Source: Chitinophagaceae bacterium
Lineage (GTDB): Bacteria > Bacteroidota > Bacteroidia > Chitinophagales > UBA10324
Length of the DNA stretch: 64,000 nucleotides
NCBI GenBank assembly: GCA_947469485.1
Contig: CANIPU010000012.1
Location: 34,265-98,264, forward strand
Direction of reading: 5' to 3'
Part shown: positions 46,453 to 55,320 of the stretch, piece by piece
How the letters are laid out: each line of letters starts with the position of its first letter
How positions within the stretch are numbered: position 1 is the first letter of the stretch
The notes under the pieces: model-generated
What the model saw: only the letters and a program-made list of their open reading frames with translations
Database searches by the model: none
What the model was told of the DNA's origin: nothing
Position numbers and translations under genes: made by a program

Positions 46453-47058
46453 ATGCTTAAACCATACATTATAAAAAGCAGATTGGAAGCTGGGTGCGAT
46501 GAAGCAGGCAGAGGGTGCTTAGCGGGACCGGTATTTGCGGCCGCAGTTATTATACCTCCGGCATTTCAGCATCCACTATTGAATGATTCAAAAAAGATGA
46601 GTGAAGTTCATAGATATGAACTACGGGAATTTATTGAAGAAAATTCTTTGTCTTGGGCGGTTGCATTTGTTGATCATAAAAAAATTGATTCGATTAATAT
46701 TTTGCAAGCCTCACTTCTAGCAATGCATCGTGCTTTAAGTAAACTGGAAAGGCAACCTGAATTTATTTTAATTGATGGAAATAAATTTAAACCATATGGT
46801 AAAATTCCATACCAGACTTTTGTAAAGGGTGATGGAACATATGCATCAATTGCTGCTGCAAGTGTGCTGGCCAAAACATATCGTGATGATTATATGAAGA
46901 AACTACATAAAAAACACCCGAATTATGGTTGGGATCATAATAAAGGATATCCTACTGAAGAGCATAGAAAAGCTATTGTTGAATACGGAATCACTCCTGT
47001 ACATCGTCGTTCATTCCGATTATATGGAGATCAGGGGGAACAATGCGAATTATTTTAA
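46453..47058 (+). CDS. rnhB: Ribonuclease HII
   Basis: Removes RNA from RNA-DNA hybrids, including single ribonucleotides. Motifs CDEAGRGCLAGPVFAAAVI (catalytic Asp-Glu), LIDGNKF (second Asp), KGDGTYASIAAASVLAKTYRDDYM (third Asp and helix), and GYPTEEHRKAIVEYG are all intact; 201 residues from the ATG at 46453. The track's ATG at 46444 overlaps a TTAATG that looks like part of a promoter box (TACCTTAA), so the later ATG is preferred. The gene follows the transglycosylase by about 60 bp. Confidence 0.95.
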   Translation: MLKPYIIKSRLEAGCDEAGRGCLAGPVFAAAVIIPPAFQHPLLNDSKKMSEVHRYELREFIEENSLSWAVAFVDHKKIDSINILQASLLAMHRALSKLERQPEFILIDGNKFKPYGKIPYQTFVKGDGTYASIAAASVLAKTYRDDYMKKLHKKHPNYGWDHNKGYPTEEHRKAIVEYGITPVHRRSFRLYGDQGEQCELF

Positions 47059-47114
47059 ACATTTTTAAAAAATCTTTATGGCAATACAGTCCAATATAAA
47101 TTATTCTAAAATCT

Positions 47115-47122
47115 TATTTTAG
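47115..47122 (+). promoter_or_regulatory. Candidate -7 box of the acyl-CoA dehydrogenase gene (TATTTTAG)
   Basis: TATTTTAG matches TAnnTTTG at 7/8 positions, 20 bp before the ATG at 47143. No -33 TTTG is seen at the expected spacing. Confidence 0.3.
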
Positions 47123-47142
47123 CCGCCCCAATAAATAAAAAA

Positions 47143-48297
47143 ATGAATTTCCAATTAACAGAAGAACAAATAGCAGTTAGAGACGCTGCACGAAATTTTG
47201 CAAAGACTGAATTGTTACCTGGAGTGATTGAACGCGATGAACATCAGAAATTTCCAAAAGAGCAAATAATAAAATTGGCAGAACTTGGTTTTTTGGGAAT
47301 GATGGTTTCTCCTGAATATGGCGGAAGCGGTATGGATACTATTTCATATGTGTTGGCAATGGAGGAGATTAGTAAAATTGATGCTTCGGTTTCTGTATGC
47401 ATGAGTGTAAATAATTCATTGGTCTGTTGGGGATTGGAAACTTTTGGGACCGAAGAACAAAAGCAAAAATATTTGACCCCGCTTGCTCAGGGTAATAAAA
47501 ATGGCGAATTATATACAGGAGCATTTTGTCTCTCAGAACCTGAAGCCGGTTCTGATGCAACATCGCAGCGAACAACTGCCATTGATAAAGGTGATCATTA
47601 TGTTTTGAACGGAACAAAAAACTGGATTACTAATGGTAATTCATGTTCTGTATACCTTGTAATTGCTCAAACAGATGTTGCAAAAGGAAGCCGAGGAATT
47701 AATGCCTTTATAGTTGATAAAAATCTGAAAGGTGTAGTGGTAGGTGGCAAGGAAAACAAACTGGGTATCCGTGGTAGTGATACACACAGTATCATGTTTC
47801 AAGATGTTATTGTTCCAAAAGAAAACAGAATCGGTGCCGATGGATTTGGATTCACTTTCGCAATGAAAACTTTAGCTGGAGGTAGAATTGGTATTGCATC
47901 ACAAGCTTTAGGTATTGGCTCAGGCGCCTATGAGTTAGCTCTTGCTTATGCAAAAGAGAGGAAAGCTTTTGGCAAAGAGATAATGCACCATCAGGCAATT
48001 CAATTTAAATTGGCCGATATGGCAACTGAAATTGAAGCCGCAAGGTTATTGTGTATGAAAGCTGCATGGGAAAAAGACCAGCACCTGGATTACACTTTAT
48101 CAGGCTCCATTGCAAAAGTTTTTGCATCAGAAATGGCCATGCGCACAACCATAGAAGCAGTGCAGGTTCACGGCGGTTATGGTTATGTAAAAGAATATCA
48201 TGTGGAGCGATTGATGCGCGATGCAAAAATCACCCAGATATATGAAGGCACTTCAGAAGTGCAGCGGATAGTGATTTCTAGAGCTGTTTTAAAATAG
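47143..48297 (+). CDS. Acyl-CoA dehydrogenase (short/medium chain type)
   Basis: A 384-residue FAD flavoenzyme catalysing the first step of beta-oxidation (acyl-CoA to trans-2-enoyl-CoA). The opening NFQLTEEQIAVRDAARNFA, FCLSEPEAGSDATSQRTTA and KNWITNG (FAD and substrate contacts), GGRIGIASQALGIGSGAYELALAYAKERKAFGKEI, and the C-terminal IYEGTSEVQRIVISR with the catalytic Glu are all present. Closest in feel to butyryl-CoA dehydrogenases. No ETF genes are nearby. Confidence 0.95.
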   Translation: MNFQLTEEQIAVRDAARNFAKTELLPGVIERDEHQKFPKEQIIKLAELGFLGMMVSPEYGGSGMDTISYVLAMEEISKIDASVSVCMSVNNSLVCWGLETFGTEEQKQKYLTPLAQGNKNGELYTGAFCLSEPEAGSDATSQRTTAIDKGDHYVLNGTKNWITNGNSCSVYLVIAQTDVAKGSRGINAFIVDKNLKGVVVGGKENKLGIRGSDTHSIMFQDVIVPKENRIGADGFGFTFAMKTLAGGRIGIASQALGIGSGAYELALAYAKERKAFGKEIMHHQAIQFKLADMATEIEAARLLCMKAAWEKDQHLDYTLSGSIAKVFASEMAMRTTIEAVQVHGGYGYVKEYHVERLMRDAKITQIYEGTSEVQRIVISRAVLK

Positions 48298-48372
48298 ATT
48301 TAATTAATTCAATTCAAATAACGATTTTGGCATAGTCTTTCGTTTAACCACAAAACAAATTTTTTTTAATTC

Positions 48373-49341
48373 ATGAAATACTTTACTATTCTAACTGTCA
48401 TATTCCTGAGCTTTGTACTTAAAGCTGATGCTCAATTCAACTGTATATTTTTCTCTGAAGACGGAGAAAAATTCTGGGTTGTTATCAATGGAGTAAAACA
48501 AAATCCAGATCCTCAGACAAATGTTAAAGTATCAGGACTTAATGCGACTATGTATAAGTCAAAAATTATTTTTGAAAACAACAATCTACCCGACATTGAA
48601 AAGTCAATCGGATTTACTGATCCTGGTGAGTATACTTACAATATTAAAAGAAATTCGAAAGGTGAAATTGTAATGCGTGTTATGTCTGTTGTGCCTATTA
48701 TTCAAAATGCTCCACCAGCTCCAAATCAATATGTTGTTGTTTATGGGTCACCGATGCCACAAACAACAACTGTTGTTACAACTCCGGTTGGCGGAACAGT
48801 TCAGCAAACTACTACAACCACGACAACTACCGGAAATCCAAACGATAATGTAAACATGAATGTAGGAATGAATCTTGGCGGTGTTGGAATCGGAATGAAT
48901 GTAAATGTCAACGACGGAATGGGAACTACTCAATCATCATCGACCACAACTTACAGTCAAACCACTACTACAACTGGAGGATATATTGATCCGGGTGTTA
49001 CACAAACAACAGTGGTTTATGTTCCGGGTTATGGCGGACCAATTGGTTGTCCAATGCCAATGGCACCAGGTGATTTTGAATCTGCTAAATCTTCAATTGC
49101 CTCCAAAGATTTTGAAAGCACTAAACTTGAAATTGCAAAACAGATTATTGAATCAAACTGTGTTGTGGCTGAACAAGTTAAACAGATTATGCAGTTGTTT
49201 GATTTTGAATCATCAAAACTAGAATTTGCAAAATTTGCATATGGCCATACTTATGATAAAGGAAATTATTTTAAAGTAAATGATGCGTTCGAATTCGAAT
49301 CTTCGGTTTCAGATTTAAGTAGTTATATTGTAGGACATTGA
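48373..49341 (+). CDS. Secreted DUF4476 protein with Thr/Asn/Gly low-complexity middle
   Basis: A 322-residue protein with signal peptide (1-20, ending LKADAQ) and an N-terminal beta domain (about 22-110). A low-complexity centre rich in Thr, Asn and Gly (about 130-215, e.g. QQTTTTTTTTGNPND) follows, and then a C-terminal DUF4476 domain (about 230-322) with recurring phrases DFESAKSSIASKDFEST and FDFESSKLEFAKFAYGHTYD. Function unknown. DUF4476 is common in Bacteroidota surface or periplasmic proteins. A terminator follows 23 bp beyond the stop. Confidence 0.85.
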   Translation: MKYFTILTVIFLSFVLKADAQFNCIFFSEDGEKFWVVINGVKQNPDPQTNVKVSGLNATMYKSKIIFENNNLPDIEKSIGFTDPGEYTYNIKRNSKGEIVMRVMSVVPIIQNAPPAPNQYVVVYGSPMPQTTTVVTTPVGGTVQQTTTTTTTTGNPNDNVNMNVGMNLGGVGIGMNVNVNDGMGTTQSSSTTTYSQTTTTTGGYIDPGVTQTTVVYVPGYGGPIGCPMPMAPGDFESAKSSIASKDFESTKLEIAKQIIESNCVVAEQVKQIMQLFDFESSKLEFAKFAYGHTYDKGNYFKVNDAFEFESSVSDLSSYIVGH

Positions 49342-49363
49342 TCCTAAATAAAATAGATTAAAA

Positions 49364-49401
49364 GGGTTGCAATCATTCGATCGCAACCATTTTCTTTTTT
49401 A
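49364..49401 (+). terminator. Terminator after the DUF4476 gene
   Basis: GGTTGC and GCAACC pair across a 12-nt loop, followed by ATTTTCTTTTTT. It lies inside the 3' extension of the opposing ORF 49344-49745, which suggests that extension is not real coding sequence. Confidence 0.6.
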
Positions 49402-49443
49402 TAGCAATAGGCCAAATATTGAAAATTCAATTCTGTTTTTTCC

Positions 49444-49790
49444 TTACAGTTTTTTAAGGAAATTATTTTCTTCTTCTTCAATTTAGATTTTAGCAAATCA
49501 TAAGATTGACGGAGATAATTTTCCCTGTCTTTTATTAAAAAGCACTTCGGGTCATTCACGAAAACCCATTTGTTTCTTGTTAAATATGGTGTATGACTAA
49601 TTCTGTCACGCGCTGATAACTCTTTAAACTCTTCGTCATTTACTTTAAACGAAACGCCGAATTCTCCTTCCATTCCTGTTACAAAAAACATTTTTTCTCC
49701 AATGAAAAAACAAAAATCGTGTCCTGATTTTATGCCTTCCTTCAAATCAGAAAATTTTAAGCAGATAGTTCAGATGAAATCGTTTTGCAT
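49444..49790 (-). pseudogene. Probably broken MmcQ/YjbR-family gene (nonsense plus frameshift)
   Basis: The open frame (track 49344-49745, TTG start) encodes a MmcQ/YjbR-like protein: SGHDFCFFIGEKMFFVTG, VSFKVNDEEFKELSA, YLTRNKWVFVND, YLRQSYDLLKSKLKKK. These cytoplasmic CyaY-like proteins are of unclear role and are usually about 115-120 residues. The family N-terminus is seen upstream in the same frame from an ATG at 49790 (MQNDFI-stop-TICLKFSD). It is interrupted by a TGA at 49772-49770, one transition from CGA (Arg). At the other end, one missing base in the AAG run would give a natural end (ENNFLKKL-stop, TAA at 49446-49444) instead of a 35-residue tail running through a terminator. Two lesions suggest decay, though a TTG-started short form could still be made. 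Confidence 0.6.
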
Positions 49791-49819
49791 TTATAAATTT
49801 TTTAAGAATCACTAAAATA

Positions 49820-49850
49820 AAAACGGCTCTCATTTCTGAGAGCCGTTTTT
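49820..49850. terminator. Bidirectional terminator between YjbR remnant and ompA
   Basis: CGGCTCTCA/TGAGAGCCG is a perfect 9-bp stem with loop TTTC, flanked by A-runs on the left and T-runs on the right, so it can act in both directions. It closes the minus-strand OmpA transcript 22 bp beyond its stop. Confidence 0.9.
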
Positions 49851-49871
49851 AATATTATTTTAAATAAATAT

Positions 49872-51623
49872 TTATTTATCTGTCTTCGGATCGTAAACTT
49901 TAAATTCTACACGGCGGTTATAATATTGTTGACCTTCGAATTTTTCGTTGTATCCATCAGGAAGGTTTTTAATCAGGTTATCTGTTTCTCCTTTCTGACC
50001 AGTAATAATTCGGGAAGCATCAATTCCATAAACATCCGCAAGGTATTTTTTCGCATTATTTACTCTGCGTAAAGAAAGATTGTCATTATACTTATTTGAC
50101 GCACGAATATCAGTATGACCTGTAGCAACAATTTTTAATTCCGGATACATTTTCATTACAGTAGCAACATATTTCATTCTTTCAAACATTTCAGGTTTGA
50201 TATAATCTTTATCCAGATCATAAAAAATCATTGGCAACCACCAATATCCACCACCACCTGCACCTCCTCCTAAAATTGTTTTTCCATTTGCATCAACTAA
50301 ACCGGTAGGGTTAGTATTAGCTTCTTTGTCATGATAATCAGGAACTCCATCCTTATCAGCATCTGTCGGAATTCCATCGCTGTCAACCTTTGCACCTATA
50401 GGAGAGTACGGGTCTTTATCTTTTGCATCAGAAATTCCATCTTTATCTGAATCCTGAGTAACGCCATGTGTATTTACTACAGCCCCAGGCTCACTTCCCG
50501 GCTCCTGATCAAGTCTGTTAACTACTCCATCATCGTCAGTATCAACTAAATCATCAACATTCTTTTTTATTAATGTTTGAATGGCATCGTAAGTATAATC
50601 ATTTGGGTTTTGCCAGTAAAGAGGCTCAACTCTTTTGTTTCCTCCAATAAAATAACCTAAAGAAGCGCTGATATAGTGATATGTATCAAAGTTTCCGGTT
50701 AAAACAGGGTCAAGGTTAGGATGTTCTTGCCAACGCTGACCATCTAACAAATCATCATTTGTAATAGAAATTTTTTCAGTAAGTGAAAGTTGAAATTTAC
50801 GACTTAAATGAAATCCAACTCCAATACTACCGGAAACAACTGGTTTAGTAACTCTTTCAAAAAATTTAGGTTGATCTGCCTGGCCTTCTGCAGCTGTTTC
50901 ATAAGTGCCATCTAATATTTTCTTTAAAGCAGCAATAGTGGTTTTGCGGTCAGTATAGTCACCACTATAATAAATCGAAACAAAATCATAACGATTGTTA
51001 TTAGCATCTAAAGCATCCATTTTAGTTCTGTATATCATTGCACCACCACCTATTCCACCATATAAATTAAATTTTCTTTCGCGGGCAACTTTATGATAGC
51101 CAATATTATTAATTGTCAATACTGCCTGTATATTTATTTCATCAATATCTGTTTTATAATTATAATAAAAAATACCTCCATTCCCATAATAATTTGTTGC
51201 AGGATTTGCTACAAGTACAGGGTTATTCGCCAATCCAGAATTTCCTTGCCAATTGAGTCCGTATGTTGTTCCATGTAATATTTGCCCCTTTAAACTAACT
51301 GCATAACCCAAAGATTTCCGAACTTCAAATCCTGCACCCCAACCACCTTTAGTAGCAACATCACCACTGACAAACAAGCCCCCGCCATTCAGGGCAATTT
51401 CCCACTTGTTTTTTGGTTTTGGTGGAAATATATATTGGCCTTTCTCAAATTGTTTTTGCTGAGGCATATTTTTATTGGAGATAACAGTGGTATCTCCTAA
51501 TACATCACGATATAAAGGAAGAATAGGTTTATATGCTGCAGTATCATAAGGTGTTTGCGCTTGAGTTTTATAACTTAAAAAACCTAAGCTTAAAAGAAAT
51601 GATAGTAAGTAAACTTTTTTCAT
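49872..51623 (-). CDS. OmpA-family outer-membrane protein with thrombospondin type 3 repeats
   Basis: A 583-residue protein: signal peptide (1-22, ending YKTQAQ), an N-terminal beta-barrel-like half (about 60-340), calcium-binding thrombospondin type 3 repeats (about 360-445, DTDDDGVVNRLDQEPG, DSDKDGISDAKDKDP, DADKDGVPDYHDKEA), and a C-terminal OmpA peptidoglycan-binding domain (about 465-578, IVATGHTDIRASNKYNDNLSLRRVNNAKKYL). It should tether the outer membrane to the cell wall. It has the best promoter in the window and a strong terminator, fitting an abundant, monocistronic envelope protein. Confidence 0.93.
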   Translation of the reverse strand: MKKVYLLSFLLSLGFLSYKTQAQTPYDTAAYKPILPLYRDVLGDTTVISNKNMPQQKQFEKGQYIFPPKPKNKWEIALNGGGLFVSGDVATKGGWGAGFEVRKSLGYAVSLKGQILHGTTYGLNWQGNSGLANNPVLVANPATNYYGNGGIFYYNYKTDIDEINIQAVLTINNIGYHKVARERKFNLYGGIGGGAMIYRTKMDALDANNNRYDFVSIYYSGDYTDRKTTIAALKKILDGTYETAAEGQADQPKFFERVTKPVVSGSIGVGFHLSRKFQLSLTEKISITNDDLLDGQRWQEHPNLDPVLTGNFDTYHYISASLGYFIGGNKRVEPLYWQNPNDYTYDAIQTLIKKNVDDLVDTDDDGVVNRLDQEPGSEPGAVVNTHGVTQDSDKDGISDAKDKDPYSPIGAKVDSDGIPTDADKDGVPDYHDKEANTNPTGLVDANGKTILGGGAGGGGYWWLPMIFYDLDKDYIKPEMFERMKYVATVMKMYPELKIVATGHTDIRASNKYNDNLSLRRVNNAKKYLADVYGIDASRIITGQKGETDNLIKNLPDGYNEKFEGQQYYNRRVEFKVYDPKTDK

Positions 51624-51678
51624 GATTTGAAGTTGCGATGAATCAAATAGCTAAAAAAACAAACTTTAGCTTTGGTTT

Positions 51679-51709
51679 CAAAGGTAAAATTAGTTTTGAC
51701 AATTACAAA
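51679..51709 (-). promoter_or_regulatory. Consensus Bacteroidota promoter of ompA (TTTG-N19-TACCTTTG)
   Basis: On the minus strand TTTG (51709-51706), a 19-nt spacer, and TACCTTTG (51686-51679) match the Bacteroidota sigma consensus TTTG-N19-21-TAnnTTTG at every defined position. The leader would be about 50 nt. Confidence 0.75.
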
Positions 51710-51773
51710 TCATGAAATTCGTTGTTAAGTCCTTTTTTTACAATTTGAAACTGCTAGGATTTAATTGAGAGAA

Positions 51774-52748
51774 CTATTTAGTCCTTTCAGTAGTAAAATA
51801 CACTAGATCTTTTAACGATTTTAAGGATTGATTTTCAACAAATCCATTTAATAGGCTCATTGCCTCATTTCGGTATAAATTCATTTTTTCTTCGGCATAT
51901 TTCATTCCGCCGTTTTTGTGAATGAATGAAATAACCTCTTTCACTTTTTTAGGATCTGTATTGTGGTTCCGAATTATATTAATGATTCTTTTCCGATCAG
52001 CTGGTAATGAATTATTCAAAGAAAAAATTAATGGAAGGGTAATTTTTTTTTCTTTTAAATCAACTCCATGCGGTTTGCCGGTATCATCACTTCCAAAGTC
52101 AAGAAGATCATCTTTTATTTGAAACGCAATCCCAACTTTTTCGCCAAACAGCTTCATTTTCGAAACAATCTCTTCGGAGGCATTTGAAGATGAAGCACCT
52201 ACAGCACATGCCGAAGAAATAAGCGAAGCTGTTTTTTGTCTGATTATTTCAAAATAAATTTCTTCGGTAATGTTAAGTTTTCTGGTTTTTTCAATTTGTA
52301 ATAATTCTCCTTCACTCATTTCTTTTACCGCATCAGAAACTATTTCGAGCAATCGAAAATCTTTATTACCTACAGCCAGAAGTAAGCCTTTTGAAAGAAG
52401 ATAATCACCAACTAAAACAGCTATTTTGTTTTTCCATAATGCATTGATTGAAAAAAAACCTCGCCGTTCATCAGAATCATCAACCACATCATCGTGAACA
52501 AGCGTAGCAGTATGAAGCAATTCAATTAAAGCCGCTCCTCTGTATGTTGCATCAGTTATCTCACCGCAAATAGATGCAGACAAAAACACAAACATAGGGC
52601 GCACCTTTTTTCCTTTCTGTTTAACAATGTACTGCATAACTGCATCAAGCAATGCAGTTTTGGTTTTCATTGATGCCCGGAATTTTTCCTCGAATATTTT
52701 TAATTCACCTTCAATAGGTTTTCGGATTTCGTCGAGGTTTGGTTTCAT
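51774..52748 (-). CDS. Polyprenyl synthetase (trans-isoprenyl diphosphate synthase)
   Basis: A 324-residue all-helical prenyltransferase that condenses isopentenyl diphosphate onto allylic diphosphates. Both Asp-rich motifs are present: first HDDVVDDSDERRG (near 80-92) and second KDDLLDFGSDD (near 215). The chain end is probably octaprenyl-like for quinones, as is usual for this Bacteroidota family, but product length is not readable. The ATG at 52748 is preferred to the upstream start 9 bp earlier. TAATTTCG at 52767-52760 could be its -7 box. Confidence 0.92.
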   Translation of the reverse strand: MKPNLDEIRKPIEGELKIFEEKFRASMKTKTALLDAVMQYIVKQKGKKVRPMFVFLSASICGEITDATYRGAALIELLHTATLVHDDVVDDSDERRGFFSINALWKNKIAVLVGDYLLSKGLLLAVGNKDFRLLEIVSDAVKEMSEGELLQIEKTRKLNITEEIYFEIIRQKTASLISSACAVGASSSNASEEIVSKMKLFGEKVGIAFQIKDDLLDFGSDDTGKPHGVDLKEKKITLPLIFSLNNSLPADRKRIINIIRNHNTDPKKVKEVISFIHKNGGMKYAEEKMNLYRNEAMSLLNGFVENQSLKSLKDLVYFTTERTK

Positions 52749-52824
52749 ATAAAGCACGGCGAAATTAGCAGTTCGCCTTTTTGAAACCTAACTTCACCAT
52801 TCAAACAATTTATAATTTTCCGAA

Positions 52825-53664
52825 ATGAAAATAATTAAAAATATTCGTATTCAAGGAAGCAGGCAACGAGATATTTATATTGATTTATTTGTTCCGGAAA
52901 CAAAAATTAAGGCTCCAGTAATTGTTTTTTCTCACGGATTTAAAGGTTTTAAGGACTGGGGACACTTTAATTTGCTGGCAAAAAATTTTTGCAGGGAGAA
53001 TTTCATATTTATAAAATTTAACTTTTCCTATAATGGAACAAACTCTGATCATCTTGATGATGTTTATGATAAAGAAGCTTTTGGTCATAATAATTTAAGC
53101 ACTGAATTGAATGACCTTGGTTGTATTATTGATTTTATTTTTAGTCAGAATTTCCCGGCCAAAGAGGGTTTTAATTCAGAATTATATTTAATTGGTCATA
53201 GTAGAGGAGGAGCAATTTCAATTTTAAAAGCTGCTGAAGACCGCAGAGTAAAAAAAGTATTAACTCTGGCGGCAGTTAATCAATTCGGGAAATTTTTTTC
53301 TGAGGCAATTGTTAATGAATGGAAATTAAAGGGAGTCCATTATGTGGAAAATGCCCGAACAAAACAACATTACCCAATGTATTTTCAATACATTGAAGAT
53401 TTGGAAAGGAATGCCGAAAGATTAAATGTGAATGAAGCGCTTAATAAAATGAAAGCAGCATTATTAATTATTCATGGCACCTACGATGAAGCTGTAAATG
53501 TTAAAAGTGCATATAAAATAAAAGAGATGAAACCGGAGGCTGAATTAATACTAATCGATAATGCGAATCATACTTTTGGTGCAAAACATCCCTGGGATTC
53601 TGATGAATTACCTGATTATACAAAGTTCTGGTTTGAAAAAGCTATTGCATTTTTTCGTTTGTAG
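52825..53664 (+). CDS. Alpha/beta hydrolase family protein
   Basis: A 279-residue serine hydrolase of the dienelactone/prolyl-oligopeptidase-like group. The oxyanion strand VIVFSHGFKGFKDWGHF is followed by the nucleophile elbow GHSRGG (Ser near 127), the acid in IIHGTYDEAVN and the His in DNANHTFGAKHPW. No signal peptide is seen, so it acts in the cytoplasm; substrate unknown. Its 3' end overlaps the convergent DUF3109 gene by 23 bp. Confidence 0.88.
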   Translation: MKIIKNIRIQGSRQRDIYIDLFVPETKIKAPVIVFSHGFKGFKDWGHFNLLAKNFCRENFIFIKFNFSYNGTNSDHLDDVYDKEAFGHNNLSTELNDLGCIIDFIFSQNFPAKEGFNSELYLIGHSRGGAISILKAAEDRRVKKVLTLAAVNQFGKFFSEAIVNEWKLKGVHYVENARTKQHYPMYFQYIEDLERNAERLNVNEALNKMKAALLIIHGTYDEAVNVKSAYKIKEMKPEAELILIDNANHTFGAKHPWDSDELPDYTKFWFEKAIAFFRL

Positions 53665-54232
53665 TTTCCTCGGCAAATTTTGCAGCTCCTTCTAATTGAT
53701 TGAACCAATCTGCTCCATATTTTCTAATCAAAGAGTTTTTAACAAATTGGTAAACCGGAACTCCCAATTTTTTACCATTTACACAAGCAGGATTGCATAC
53801 ATCCCACTTACTGTAATTTACTGCATCATAATCTTTGTGTTTTGTTATTCGTACCGGATATAAATGACATGAAATTGGTTTTTGAAAATCAATCTTGCCT
53901 TCTTTATGTGCCTTTTCAAAAGCGCACTGTGCAATTCCTTTGTCAAAAAATACATATGCACATCTTCCTTTTCCACCAACAAGGGGAGTAACAAAATCAC
54001 CATCAGAATCAATCACCCATTTTCCGAATTCTTCAATGGTTTTTATACCATCCTCTACCATGAATGGTTTTACTTTTTCATAAACTTTCTCCATTATTTC
54101 AATTTCGTGTTGTTCAAGTGGTGCTCCTGATTCGCCTTCGACACAACATGCACCTTTGCATTTTTCAAGATTACAGACAAATTGTTTATCTAATAAATCC
54201 TCAGAAATAATGGTGTTTTCAATAACAATCAT
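53642..54232 (-). CDS. DUF3109 family cysteine-cluster protein
   Basis: A 196-residue cytoplasmic protein with a conserved cysteine set: CNLEKCKGACCVEGESG (about 20-35), GRCAYVF, AQCAFE, SCHLYPVR, CNPACVNG. This matches DUF3109, related to YkgJ-type CxxCxxCC proteins that may bind a metal or iron-sulfur cluster. Function unknown. A CATCTTTG box lies only a few bases upstream of the ATG, hinting at a nearly leaderless message. The tail overlaps the hydrolase gene on the opposite strand. Confidence 0.86.
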   Translation of the reverse strand: MIVIENTIISEDLLDKQFVCNLEKCKGACCVEGESGAPLEQHEIEIMEKVYEKVKPFMVEDGIKTIEEFGKWVIDSDGDFVTPLVGGKGRCAYVFFDKGIAQCAFEKAHKEGKIDFQKPISCHLYPVRITKHKDYDAVNYSKWDVCNPACVNGKKLGVPVYQFVKNSLIRKYGADWFNQLEGAAKFAEETTNEKMQ

Positions 54233-54339
54233 AATTCTGCAAAGATGTTTAATTTTTTTTCTCAGATTATCAATTAATCAGAATGTTTGATTGATAACAA
54301 AGAGTTTTATTAATTTGCCATCGATTAAACTAAGTAGTG

Positions 54340-55296
54340 ATGAAAATTTTTAAGGCTTTTTCAGTTCTGGCTGTTTTAAGTATTGCTTTTTTTTCATGTA
54401 AAAATGATCAAGAAGATTTTGGCCCGATGAAGGGAATAAATTATTTCAGCAGAAATGATGCATTTGGCGGAGAGCAGGTTTCATTTGAAAATGCAGATGG
54501 AATTTCAAATCATTTATTGAAAAAACAAACAATTATTACAATTTCATCTAATTGTTTTACCAATGAAGATGGCACTGCGTTTACAGGTAAGGTTGTGTTG
54601 TCATGTAAAGAAGATTTGGTCAGAGGCTTTATGGCATTAAATTGTGTTCCAACAGTTAGTGACGGCAATCCACTAAGTTCTGAAGGGGCTATTTATTTAA
54701 ATGCCGTTGATATATATGGTCATAAACTTAAAATCGCATCTGGTAAAAACATTGAAATTGCAATGCCCGGCAGTGCCGTTCCAAGTCAAAACAGATTGTA
54801 TTATGGAGAAGATAATGTTAAAGATCCATCTCCTGAAAATACTTCACTATTTAACTGGAAAGAATTTTCCTCTGATACAGTTGAGTATTATTTTGATAAT
54901 GCAGCAGCAAAATATTATTACAAATTAAATTGCACAGAACTAGGGTGGATTTCATGTGGAAGAATGGTTTCTGTGGTTAATCCTGTTGGAATAAAAGTTC
55001 GCGTTAAGGGAATTTATCCAATGTATGCTTCTAATACCGCTGTTTATGTTGTTCCGGTTTCAGGAGAAAGTGCATTTCGTTTGTGGAATTATGATGCGGC
55101 AGAATTTATGTATTCATTGGACAAACCTTATTTATCACAAGGAAGCCAGGTTTATATTATTGTTATTGCTTCAGTTAGAAAATTCAAGATTTTCTATTCA
55201 AGAGAGCTTATTACAATTGGTGCAAATACAACAGAAACAGTTGAGGCGGTTCAATCAAACCTGAATTCAATTGCAAGCAATTTGTACTATCTGTAG
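54340..55296 (+). CDS. Lipoprotein of unknown function
   Basis: A 318-residue lipoprotein from the ATG at 54340 (the track's GTG is one codon earlier). The lipobox is AFFSCKND. The mature part is beta-rich with the phrases ITISSNCFTNEDGTAFTGKVVLSCKEDLVRGFMALNC and FNWKEFSSDTVEYYFDNAAAKYYYKLNCTELGWISCGR, which recall Bacteroidota carboxypeptidase-regulatory/adhesin-like lipoproteins. I do not recognise a named family. It stands alone, convergent with the selD operon. Confidence 0.7.
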   Translation: MKIFKAFSVLAVLSIAFFSCKNDQEDFGPMKGINYFSRNDAFGGEQVSFENADGISNHLLKKQTIITISSNCFTNEDGTAFTGKVVLSCKEDLVRGFMALNCVPTVSDGNPLSSEGAIYLNAVDIYGHKLKIASGKNIEIAMPGSAVPSQNRLYYGEDNVKDPSPENTSLFNWKEFSSDTVEYYFDNAAAKYYYKLNCTELGWISCGRMVSVVNPVGIKVRVKGIYPMYASNTAVYVVPVSGESAFRLWNYDAAEFMYSLDKPYLSQGSQVYIIVIASVRKFKIFYSRELITIGANTTETVEAVQSNLNSIASNLYYL

Positions 55297-55320
55297 TTGA
55301 GTTTTTGTAATTCGCTTTTA

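Noticed and set aside
49344-49443. C-terminal extension of the YjbR ORF as real coding sequence
   Set aside because: It runs through the terminator of the opposing DUF4476 gene and does not resemble the family end.
49770-49772. In-frame TGA in the YjbR gene as a selenocysteine codon, given selD in the window
   Set aside because: I recall no catalytic Cys at this place in the family, a second lesion exists at the 3' end, and no selA/selB is seen. A CGA to TGA change is simpler.
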